64,000 bases of DNA, taken from assembly GCA_026874595.1 (NCBI GenBank), contig JAPPUL010000082.1:186001-250000 (forward strand). The letters run 5' to 3'. Every line of letters begins with the position of its first letter. Position 1 is the stretch's first letter. The notes beneath the pieces are model-generated. The model was not told the DNA's origin and made no database searches. It was given only the letters and a program-made list of their open reading frames with translations. Position numbers and translations under genes: made by a program. Positions 53,959 through 61,968 of this stretch are shown here, one piece after another. This stretch comes from Sipunculus nudus. Lineage: Eukaryota > Annelida > Sipuncula > Golfingiida > Sipunculidae.

Positions 53959-54699
53959 AGCCCGACGAATCTCGTTTTGTATGTTTATAGCAGCCTGTTT
54001 AGGATTTGCAGAATCTCTAATAGGGCGTCCAACGACAATGTAATCAGCTCCATCACGAAAAGCGTCATAAGGAGAGACTATACGTTTTTGGTCGTCCTTT
54101 AGATTCTCATCTAGATGCTCATCCTCTATATTGGCAACTGGCCGAATTCCAGGACAAACAAAAGTAAGACCCTTAAGTTTGTTACTCTGCTTAAGCCGTT
54201 TAAGCTCAAGTCCCGAAGAGACTATCCCGCAACAGCCAAGCTCCAAAGCCTTACAAGCCCTTTTATAAACAAGGTCTTCCACACTGCACTCAAAGCCAAG
54301 AGAATTTATATCGTGCTCATCTAAACTAGTTAAAACAGTAACAGCTAAAATACTAAGGTTATGGTTTTTGTGTTCTTCAGTTGCTTCTATAGCGGCTTTA
54401 AGGATAGAGTCATTCCCGTGCACACTAACAAAGTGTACGCCTAAATCAATAAGAGCGGCAGTTGTACGTTTAACCGTTTGAGGGATATCGAAGAGCTTAA
54501 GGTCGACAAAAACCTTTTTCTTTTGCTTAAGAAGCCATTCGATAAAGTTAAAATAGTCCTTTTGCACAAAAAGCTCAAGTCCGACTTTGTAAAATGACAC
54601 AACAGAATCTAAAGAATCGACAAGCTCCTTAGCCTGACCAACAGATGGCAAATCAAGAGCGACAATAAGTTTATCCGAATAAGTCATAAAAAGGTCCAA
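53950..54699 (-). CDS. pyrF: Orotidine 5'-phosphate decarboxylase
   Basis: Final step of UMP synthesis. 249 aa: LIVALDLPS at the start, the catalytic KVFVDLKLFDIPQTVKRT (Asp-x-Lys-x-x-Asp) near 63, SVHGNDS, GIVSSGLE, TFVCPGIRP near 182, and ADYIVVGRPI near 228. A minus-strand gene inside an otherwise purine-rich plus-strand block. Starts divergently from pepA after 210 bp. Confidence 0.95.
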   Translation of the reverse strand: MDLFMTYSDKLIVALDLPSVGQAKELVDSLDSVVSFYKVGLELFVQKDYFNFIEWLLKQKKKVFVDLKLFDIPQTVKRTTAALIDLGVHFVSVHGNDSILKAAIEATEEHKNHNLSILAVTVLTSLDEHDINSLGFECSVEDLVYKRACKALELGCCGIVSSGLELKRLKQSNKLKGLTFVCPGIRPVANIEDEHLDENLKDDQKRIVSPYDAFRDGADYIVVGRPIRDSANPKQAAINIQNEIRRALE

Positions 54700-54909
54700 T
54701 ATAAATTAAAGCTTATGTAAGTAGACACTAATTGAACAAAAAGCTTAAGAAAAGTTTTAAAAAAAGATAATAAATCTAAATATAAGTTAGAATGAAGCTA
54801 TATAGGATTAATAATATTTGCAAAAAGAGAAATGATTGTTTAATTTGTAAAACGGATATTCTAAAATAGAAATAAAAACTAGAAAGGAAGAAAACTAAAG
54901 GAGTAAAAA

Positions 54910-56487
54910 GTGATAAGTATAAAGCTTTCAAAAGATTTAAATAAAGATAAAGAGCAACTAATAGCCTTAAACTATTTGAAGGAAGAGCTAAAAGAAGGGT
55001 TAACCGAGCTAAAAGAAGAACTTTCGGGGCTTGCAAGCAAAGAGCAACTAAATATATTAGAAGGACACATAAAGCGTGGTGTGCTTAAGGGGAAGGTAAA
55101 AGAAACATGTTATTTACCTGGATTTTCGGGAAATGCAGGGATACTATTAATCTGTTGCGGGATGGGAGAAGAGTTTCAGTTATCAATGTTAAAGGACCTT
55201 GGAGCTTTAATAGTCCAAAATGCAAATAGCTTAGGCTATAGTGAGAGTACAATTATGCTTAGGAAGCTTAAGGATTTGGAGTATGATAAGAGCGTATTTC
55301 TGACATTAGAAGGAGGCAAGGTAGAAGAGTCAGAAATAGGATATAGTCTACTTGCAGAAGGGATATACAGCGGACAATACATCTTTTCGATAAAAGGGAC
55401 TAAAGAGAGTAAGGAGGGTAGTGATAAAGAGGATGATGAGTCAAAGTCGCTTAAAAGCATATGGATAAAAGGAGATAACAAACTAAAGAAATATATAGAA
55501 GTAGGAGAGAAGATAGGAGAGAGTGCAAATATAGCAAGAGATTTAATAAACAAGCCCGGAAACTACTGTACACCAAGCTACCTTGCAAATGAGGCCAAAA
55601 AGCTTGCAAACAAGAATCTAGAAGTACGGGTGCTAGATGAAAAAGAGATAGAGTCACTTGGTATGGGTTCGTTTATGTCGGTAGCCAAAGGGTCAAAAGA
55701 GAGTCCAAGGTTTATAATAATGAAGTATCAACCAGAAGGGAAAGTGGACAAATCGCTTGGGAAAGTAGCATTAGTAGGCAAGGGTATAACTTTTGACACA
55801 GGGGGTATATCATTAAAGCCCTCAGGAGACATGCATTTAATGAAAGCAGATATGTCAGGAGCGGCAAGCGTTATAGGCGCAATGAATGCCATATCTAAGT
55901 TAGGAATAAAAAGAGAGGTGGTGGGACTTGTCCCGACCTGTGAAAATATGCCAAGTGCAAAGGCTATAAAGCCAGGAGATGTTGCAACCGCATTAAATGG
56001 TAAGACCATAGAAATATTAAATACAGACGCAGAAGGACGTTTAATACTTGCAGATGCACTATCCTACGCCTCAAAAGAAGAGAAAGCTAAATATATAATA
56101 GACATAGCCACCCTAACCGGAGCCTGTATGGTAGCACTAGGAGAGATTACAACAGGATTAATGACAAATGATTATGCATTTGCAAAAGATTTTATAAACG
56201 CATGCCGAAACTCAGCAGAGAAAGTATGGCCATTACCATTATTCAAGGAGTACCAAGAGCAAATAAAAAGTGATATAGCAGACCTTGCAAATATAGGAGG
56301 ACGATATGGAGGTGCTATTACAGCGGCTGCGTTCCTTGAGAATTTTGTTGATAATATACCATGGATACATCTTGATATAGCAGGAACAAACTGGGCTGCA
56401 AGTAAAAGTCCAAGCTATTTTCCAAAAGGTGCAACAGCTATAATGATAAGTAGTCTCGTGAACTTTCTGCTTAGCAAAAAAACTTAG
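54910..56487 (+). CDS. pepA: Leucyl aminopeptidase (M17)
   Basis: Hexameric two-metal aminopeptidase, 525 aa. The N-terminal macro-like domain is divergent and acidic. The catalytic domain has ARDLINKPGNYCTP near 203, VGKGITFDTGGISLKPS (Lys and Asp ligands) near 294, MKADMSGAASVIG and NTDAEGRLILADAL near 372. The start is GTG at 54910 with AAAGGAG 7 nt upstream. Confidence 0.95.
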   Translation: MISIKLSKDLNKDKEQLIALNYLKEELKEGLTELKEELSGLASKEQLNILEGHIKRGVLKGKVKETCYLPGFSGNAGILLICCGMGEEFQLSMLKDLGALIVQNANSLGYSESTIMLRKLKDLEYDKSVFLTLEGGKVEESEIGYSLLAEGIYSGQYIFSIKGTKESKEGSDKEDDESKSLKSIWIKGDNKLKKYIEVGEKIGESANIARDLINKPGNYCTPSYLANEAKKLANKNLEVRVLDEKEIESLGMGSFMSVAKGSKESPRFIIMKYQPEGKVDKSLGKVALVGKGITFDTGGISLKPSGDMHLMKADMSGAASVIGAMNAISKLGIKREVVGLVPTCENMPSAKAIKPGDVATALNGKTIEILNTDAEGRLILADALSYASKEEKAKYIIDIATLTGACMVALGEITTGLMTNDYAFAKDFINACRNSAEKVWPLPLFKEYQEQIKSDIADLANIGGRYGGAITAAAFLENFVDNIPWIHLDIAGTNWAASKSPSYFPKGATAIMISSLVNFLLSKKT

Positions 56488-56630
56488 CTATAAAAAGCAA
56501 TAGAGAAGAGAATAAATAGAGAAGAGAATAAAAGAAAAGAGAATAAAAGAAAAGAGAATAAATATGCAAAAAGAGAATAAAAAAGCATAAATATATGGAT
56601 AAGTCATAAAAAAATGTGTGTTTATAAGTT
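56488..56630. repeat. Purine-rich tandem repeat after the pepA stop
   Basis: AGAGAAGAGAATAAA-type units (about 15 bp, four to five copies with AGAAAAGAGAATAAA variants) run from about 56503 to 56572, soon after the stop of pepA. This is the purine counterpart of the pyrimidine arrays elsewhere. Confidence 0.75.
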
Positions 56631-57479
56631 ATGGATAATATCAAAATCATATTAGCATCGACAGTTGTTGTATTCTGGGCAACACATACATTTGGCCAAT
56701 CAGCAGCGCTTAATGAAACCAAAAGTAATAAATCCCCAATACACTCTTTAAGCCAAGTAAACGACCCTAATATAGATCCTCGTGTCTTAGAAAGACCAAA
56801 GAAGAAGAAGACCGGTCCCAAAATTGACCAAAGAGCTTTTGAACTAAAAGATAGGAAGTTAGACTTTTTATATAAGCCGGAAAATGACCCCTTGGGCAGT
56901 TTTAAAATGCAGAAATATAATAAAGCACAGGGCTTTATATCTTTAGGTATAAAAGGATTGTTACAACTATCTGACAACCTCTTCTTAAGCACTACTAAAG
57001 GTCCTTTTGAACTTAAGGAACAAATACTTGGCGGCGGATTTTTATATCTTCAGTTTAGGTTTGCCCCTATTGTTGCTTTAGAGTTTGATATAGGTATGCA
57101 AGGTAAGGGACTATATTTATCAAACGGGATGAAGAGCCAAATATGGTATTTATCGATTGTCCCTTACATCAAATTATATCCAGGCAAAGAGATATTTTTT
57201 CTAGGAGTTGGCCCTTCTTTACACATTCCTATGATAGAGAAAATAAATATTCCAAATGTAACACAACCTAAAGCAGCTTCTTTTATTGTTGGCTTGACTT
57301 TAGGATTTGGAATAGAATATACTAATTATCCATTCATCTTCACACTAGAATATAGGTTTGATTTTGGTCTAAACAGTATGCTAAGGATATCAGACATAAT
57401 AATATCTAATCTTGAATCTTACCCTCTGATATTCGCTGACATGCAATTTATGATTGGCTTTGGTTGGTATGTATTTTAG
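56631..57479 (+). CDS. Probable outer-membrane beta-barrel protein
   Basis: 282 aa. A signal peptide ends near residue 22 (IILASTVVVFWATHTFGQS); a polar linker to about 95 includes RPKKKKTGPK. From about 100 the chain alternates hydrophobic and polar residues in strands (FLYLQFRFAPIVALEFDIGM, LGFGIEYTNYPFIFTLEYRF) and ends in Phe (FMIGFGWYVF), the usual signal for outer-membrane insertion. No specific family recognised. Confidence 0.65.
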   Translation: MDNIKIILASTVVVFWATHTFGQSAALNETKSNKSPIHSLSQVNDPNIDPRVLERPKKKKTGPKIDQRAFELKDRKLDFLYKPENDPLGSFKMQKYNKAQGFISLGIKGLLQLSDNLFLSTTKGPFELKEQILGGGFLYLQFRFAPIVALEFDIGMQGKGLYLSNGMKSQIWYLSIVPYIKLYPGKEIFFLGVGPSLHIPMIEKINIPNVTQPKAASFIVGLTLGFGIEYTNYPFIFTLEYRFDFGLNSMLRISDIIISNLESYPLIFADMQFMIGFGWYVF

Positions 57480-57540
57480 TTGATATTTTAAAAGAGGCCT
57501 TAAGGATAACCCTCAAGACCTCACGATGTTACAAATGTTT

Positions 57541-57583
57541 AAAAACAAATGTTAAAAACATTTAAGGCTTTAAAAAGAGCCTT
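57541..57583 (-). terminator. Tandem hairpins downstream of the DUF4384-like gene
   Basis: Read on the minus strand: AAGGCTCTTTTTAAAGCCTT (57564-57583) then AAATGTTTTTAACATTT (57547-57563) followed by GTTTTT. The second is a textbook intrinsic terminator for the gene ending at 57588. Confidence 0.7.
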
Positions 57584-57587
57584 GCAA

Positions 57588-58295
57588 CTAACCTTGGTTC
57601 ACTACAACAACTTTTTCAGCATAAACTTTCTTAAACCAAACAGTATTAGGATAAACCTGATATTTAACCTTAACTTCTTTCTTTTGGTTTACCGAAGCAT
57701 TGTAACTCTTGCCGCTGTAATCAGTTAAAAGAGTATTCAAAGTTTTTAGACTAACGTTCTTGCCATCAAGCTTTTTAATAGGTTGCTTTGAAGCAAAGAA
57801 GTAGAAGTTCTCAACACCCTTACGATTACCAAAAGTCAACCATTTAGTTTCTTCTAGAGGAAGAGTATAATTCACATACTTTCTGATTGGATTTTTAGTG
57901 TAGAATTTTTCATATCCTGAAGGAAAGAGTTTTTCTACTTTTTTGTTAGTATCCACTCTATAAGCATAGAAATAAAGAGACTGATTATGTCCCCTAACAT
58001 TAATGGTATACTTTTGCCCACCAGAAGCAACCGCCTTTCTATATACGCTTTGTAGCTTATCTTTGTTTTCATCGTATATTAAAAAGTTTACTTCAGTTTG
58101 GATGTACCCTTTTTTGATCATTCTATCAGCCTGAGATAGACTTACAAGTTGAGGTGTTTTAGCACCACGTTTTGACGCAAAGGTCAGAATTTCTTGGTCA
58201 TCATCAATATCTAAGCTATCAGCCCCTAAAGTACCAACCATAGATACCATAGCAGCAAGCATCAAATACAATGATATTTTTCTTAACTTACCCAT
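57588..58295 (-). CDS. Exported protein, DUF4384-like
   Basis: Start chosen at the ATG at 58295 because AAGGAGGT is 5 nt upstream; the frame opens 11 codons earlier but without support. 235 aa: signal peptide (KISLYLMLAAMVSMVGTLGA), then one beta-rich domain. YTINVRGHNQSLYFYAYRVDTNKKVEKLFPSGYEKFYTKNP looks like DUF4384, a domain of surface proteins often found near caspase-type genes. Its coding strand is less biased than its neighbours. With the divergent strong ribosome site and terminator it looks well expressed. Confidence 0.75.
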   Translation of the reverse strand: MGKLRKISLYLMLAAMVSMVGTLGADSLDIDDDQEILTFASKRGAKTPQLVSLSQADRMIKKGYIQTEVNFLIYDENKDKLQSVYRKAVASGGQKYTINVRGHNQSLYFYAYRVDTNKKVEKLFPSGYEKFYTKNPIRKYVNYTLPLEETKWLTFGNRKGVENFYFFASKQPIKKLDGKNVSLKTLNTLLTDYSGKSYNASVNQKKEVKVKYQVYPNTVWFKKVYAEKVVVVNQG

Positions 58296-58368
58296 ATTTA
58301 ACCTCCTTTTATATTTGTCAACAGACAAAGCCCATTGATCATATAGTTAAATATAATACATTATAACA

Positions 58369-60501
58369 CTAAAATATTTTATTTCTAATATCTTGTAATT
58401 TTATTTGTTCTTTTTGCAAAAATGGTGCTTTTGCAAAAGCTAAAATGTCAACTGCTTGTTTTTGTACTATATAAGCCTCCTCCCAGTTATTAATCGCAAC
58501 ATATGAACGCCCAAGACCTATATATGTTTGTGCTACATTTAAATCAACTATCTTTAGTTTTGAAAACATAGCCAACGCCTTATTAAAAAACTCTACTGAC
58601 TTTTTATACTCCTGTTTTTTATAATATAAAACACCCAAATTGTTATAAGTATTCCCAATTCCTTCGTAATCTCCTATCCTTTCTTTGATATCTAATGAAC
58701 TTTGATAGAATTTTAACGCATTGGCATATTGCTCTTTACTTGTATATACGCTCCCTTGGTTATTTATAGCCGTTGCCATATAAAGAGTATCCCCTAATTT
58801 TTTAAATCCTGCTTCTGCTCTAACAAAATAATCCATAGCTTTATCCAAAGAATTTTGCTTATATGCCAAATAGCCCTTTCTAAGAAGTCCATATGGAGAC
58901 TCATCTTCTGCTTTTAAACTTGCTAAAGCTGCATCTATCTGAGCATTAAACTCCTTTGTCTCAGAGCCCGACATCTTCTTAGCCTTATTTAATAGCTCTT
59001 GGGCTTTATCTATTTGCCCAGCCTCACTATAAAGCATTCCAAGCCCATATAAAGCGTCCACTGAGCTTGAATCATATTTAAGAGCCATCTTATATAAAAA
59101 TATTGCCTTTTCACTATCCTTCTCAAGCTCGGCAAGTGATAAGTAACAGGAGGCTAAAAGGCTTTTTGCATCCTTATAATCTCCCCCTCCTGAAACAAGC
59201 TCGGCAAACAAATTTGCCGCAAGACCAAACTGCCTTTGATTACGCAGTTGTAATGCCTTATGATATATTGCCTGAAAGACCAAATCCCTTTTGTACGACC
59301 TTTTAAAAGACTCATTCCTAAATAATATATAATCATTTTCAGAATGCAAAAACTCTACATTCAATAACGGATATATGTTCGGACGGGCAATAACAAAGCC
59401 TTCTGTTTGTCCATATTCTTCTTCAAAAATCGATATTATGCTATTTATATAAGATGACACAGTTTCATAATCTGCCTCAAGGTAGGAGGGATTGAAATAT
59501 GAAAAATCCGCAAAGAACGAAAGAAATAGTAAAGTAAAAAGTCCATTCCCTTTAGGTTTAAGCTTAAGCTGATTAATAAGTCCATAGGTTTTTCTTAATA
59601 TATCACGTAAGACAAAATGGCTCTTATACTTTCCTTCCTTATATTCCTTTTGCACTAAATTACTATAAAATCTAAATATATTATCTCTTGGAACTGTTGT
59701 CTCAACAACCTGTTTTACGTTTGGAGCAAGCTCATCTTGCCCATCATCATAATATGCACTATCCATTATTAGGACCGTGTCATTTGAAAAGCTATTTAAC
59801 ATGCTATGAAAAAGCTGACTATTTATGCTTTTCATATCCACAAACAATGGCGTGCCATCTAAAACCCCATACCCAGAATAATATATCAAAACCATATCCT
59901 TCTGTTCAAGTCCCTTTGAAAATTCCGCTAACTCATTCTTAAATCTTTCCGAACTTATATTCTGTGCGACCTTTATTCGACTTTCTGAAACTCCAAGCAC
60001 CTCCTGCAAAAAGACTTTAAATAAGTTAACATCCTCTTGCGGATATCTTAAACTCTCCTTAGGATAATCCTTATTCCCTATTAGAAAAGCTTTAATCTTT
60101 GGTTTTCTATAAAACTCAAATATTTTTAAATAATCATGTTCATACGCTATATATTTAGTCAGAACCTCATACGGTGTTATCCGCTCCTTCTCAAGCCCAC
60201 TATAACTATCCTTCTCTATATACTTACCTAAATACTCCTCTTCCTTATCCTTATCATAAGACGGAAGCCCATAACGATTTGCCTTATTTGCACTATAGGC
60301 AAGATTCTCCCCACTTAAATTATACCGGTTTCCTAATATCTTCATCCTCTCCTCCTTTGTCATGCCCTTCCTAAGCCCATATGGTGTTGACTCTCTATCT
60401 GCACTGCTACCATACCGGGACCACTGTACATCATCACTTACCGTACACGAGCAGACCAACCATACTATACTTAATAATATTAGTATTATTTTGCTTCGCA
60501 C
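58369..60501 (-). CDS. Lipoprotein with caspase-fold domain lacking catalytic residues, plus TPR repeats
   Basis: 710 aa. Signal with a lipobox-like VCSC (Cys19). Residues 135-260 have the caspase (C14) pattern AFLIGNKDYPKESLRYPQEDV...YYSGYG...LIMDSAYYDDG. Active caspases have HG in YYSGHG and Cys in DSC; here these positions are Tyr211 and Ala249, so the domain should be inactive. From about 405 there are at least six TPRs. It would be anchored in the envelope and act as a scaffold or binding protein. Its neighbours are a DUF4384-like protein and a barrel, so an envelope complex is possible. Confidence 0.82.
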   Translation of the reverse strand: MRSKIILILLSIVWLVCSCTVSDDVQWSRYGSSADRESTPYGLRKGMTKEERMKILGNRYNLSGENLAYSANKANRYGLPSYDKDKEEEYLGKYIEKDSYSGLEKERITPYEVLTKYIAYEHDYLKIFEFYRKPKIKAFLIGNKDYPKESLRYPQEDVNLFKVFLQEVLGVSESRIKVAQNISSERFKNELAEFSKGLEQKDMVLIYYSGYGVLDGTPLFVDMKSINSQLFHSMLNSFSNDTVLIMDSAYYDDGQDELAPNVKQVVETTVPRDNIFRFYSNLVQKEYKEGKYKSHFVLRDILRKTYGLINQLKLKPKGNGLFTLLFLSFFADFSYFNPSYLEADYETVSSYINSIISIFEEEYGQTEGFVIARPNIYPLLNVEFLHSENDYILFRNESFKRSYKRDLVFQAIYHKALQLRNQRQFGLAANLFAELVSGGGDYKDAKSLLASCYLSLAELEKDSEKAIFLYKMALKYDSSSVDALYGLGMLYSEAGQIDKAQELLNKAKKMSGSETKEFNAQIDAALASLKAEDESPYGLLRKGYLAYKQNSLDKAMDYFVRAEAGFKKLGDTLYMATAINNQGSVYTSKEQYANALKFYQSSLDIKERIGDYEGIGNTYNNLGVLYYKKQEYKKSVEFFNKALAMFSKLKIVDLNVAQTYIGLGRSYVAINNWEEAYIVQKQAVDILAFAKAPFLQKEQIKLQDIRNKIF

Positions 60502-60504
60502 ACT

Positions 60505-61035
60505 CTATCTTATCCTATAGCCTATAAACGGGTATACATTTACTATATTAAATGTTGAAAAATAACTCATCCCAAAACCTAAATACAAGCCCTCCCAAAC
60601 ATAAAACTCAAGCCCTATCCCAACTCCAAATACTGTATTAAACGAACTTGCAGACCCATCTGCTATGGCTCCTTGATTTGATACTAAACCAATTCCAACA
60701 TCAACGTATAGCGAAAGCCAGTCTGGAAACTTATTCCCGGCAAATACAAACCGTGGCCCTATAAATAATGTTGTTAGAGCCACTTTTGTTGTCGATGCCG
60801 TATAATCACCATAGGACACCCCAAGCCTTAGCTGCAACATTGCACTATCTTGGATGCTTACTAAATCTATACCTATCCCCCCACTATAATACGGTAAGGC
60901 TGCTTTTGTCTCCCCTTCGGCAGTTATTGGCTTTAAGCCATACCCAGCCCCAAAGTCTATGTTAATTAGGCTATGTCCAAGCTGTGCGTATATCACCAAC
61001 ATTAATACTGATAGCAGTAGTCGTTTTTTTCTCAT
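60505..61035 (-). CDS. Outer-membrane beta-barrel protein
   Basis: 176 aa. Signal peptide (LLLSVLMLVIYAQLGHS) then eight or so alternating amphipathic strands with Gly turns (FGAGYGLKPI, YYSGGIGIDLVSI, FIGPRFVFAG, VFGVGIGLEFYVW, LYLGFGMSYFSTF); C-terminal PFIGYRIR. Size and pattern fit an OmpA/OmpW-like small barrel. Ends 3 bp before the caspase-fold lipoprotein starts, so co-transcribed. Confidence 0.75.
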   Translation of the reverse strand: MRKKRLLLSVLMLVIYAQLGHSLINIDFGAGYGLKPITAEGETKAALPYYSGGIGIDLVSIQDSAMLQLRLGVSYGDYTASTTKVALTTLFIGPRFVFAGNKFPDWLSLYVDVGIGLVSNQGAIADGSASSFNTVFGVGIGLEFYVWEGLYLGFGMSYFSTFNIVNVYPFIGYRIR

Positions 61036-61251
61036 TTATTCCCAATCCCTATTATGCTCCAGGCCTTATATTTCCAAATCTTCTTTAATCTTTCTTCTCT
61101 TTTAGCTTCTTTCTTCTCTTTAGCTTCTTTCTTCTCTACATTAATCTAGCTTCTCTTCTTTTTTACATATATTCAGTTCTATATATCTTTTCATCTTGAT
61201 ATCTTACTTTGTAATAGCTTCCTTGTATATATTGTATATATTCTAAGCTCT
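61036..61251. repeat. Intergenic region with TAGCTTCTTTCTTCTCTT-type repeats
   Basis: About 215 bp between two minus genes. TAGCTTCTTTCTTCTCTT occurs about 2.5 times around 61092-61137, with decayed copies on both sides. It precedes the start of the barrel gene. No other feature seen. Confidence 0.55.
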
Positions 61252-61854
61252 CTACTTCCTTCTAATTCGACCTAGCTCATCCTTATACAACTCCTTATCT
61301 GGATATATCCAAAATTCTACCCAGTCAACATAAGTATAGTCTGTATATGTCAGATTGTGAAATGCTGGGTACAACAACACCGGAGTTCGCTCGCCTGATG
61401 TCGGATTAAAGCTTATTACTGAGCTTATTACTTGCCAATTGGTACTCTTTATCCGGTGAGCTCCAAGCACCTTCTGCCCTACTTTATCGTAAAAGCCCAT
61501 CAATGCTCGATAGGGCTTATTCGTCTTAACACGCGCAACCAGCATATAATTAAAATTAGGTAGCGGCGTTACGCGACTTTGATAAAATAAATAGCCTCCA
61601 TCACGTGCATAGCCAAACCCTACAGAACCATCCTTTACAACCACTACTCCTCCTCGGTTGCCCTCTGTTATCGTTGTATGATTCCAATCTAATATCTCGT
61701 TGTAAAAATCCCACCGCTTTACTAAGTGCCAACCCTCCGATACCAAATCCTTTTGCCGCTCATAATCACTACGTGCCGTTCGCTGTCCACATCCTACATC
61801 AATTAGCAGCACAAGCACCAGTAGTATTACTCCAACGTTTATTACTCGCATCAT
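61252..61854 (-). CDS. Lipoprotein with jelly-roll-like domain
   Basis: 200 aa. Lipobox IDVGC (Cys22) after a hydrophobic segment. The remainder is beta-rich and has the look of a carbohydrate-binding or discoidin-type sandwich (WDFYNEILDWNHTTI, SVGFGYARDGGYLFYQSRV, YVDWVEFWIYPD). No family named. Minus-strand envelope cluster. Confidence 0.6.
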   Translation of the reverse strand: MMRVINVGVILLVLVLLIDVGCGQRTARSDYERQKDLVSEGWHLVKRWDFYNEILDWNHTTITEGNRGGVVVVKDGSVGFGYARDGGYLFYQSRVTPLPNFNYMLVARVKTNKPYRALMGFYDKVGQKVLGAHRIKSTNWQVISSVISFNPTSGERTPVLLYPAFHNLTYTDYTYVDWVEFWIYPDKELYKDELGRIRRK

Positions 61855-61968
61855 TTACTATTTATTCCTCCTTTAATTACTTTAATTATCCTCTATTTAA
61901 CTCCTATTTATCACCTGGCTTATAAAATCTTATTACACCCTTTTTCCTTTTATCTATTGCCCTTTTTA

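Noticed and set aside
58369-60501. Active caspase-like protease of a bacterial defence system
   Set aside because: Catalytic His and Cys are replaced, and no sensor or effector partners typical of such systems adjoin it.
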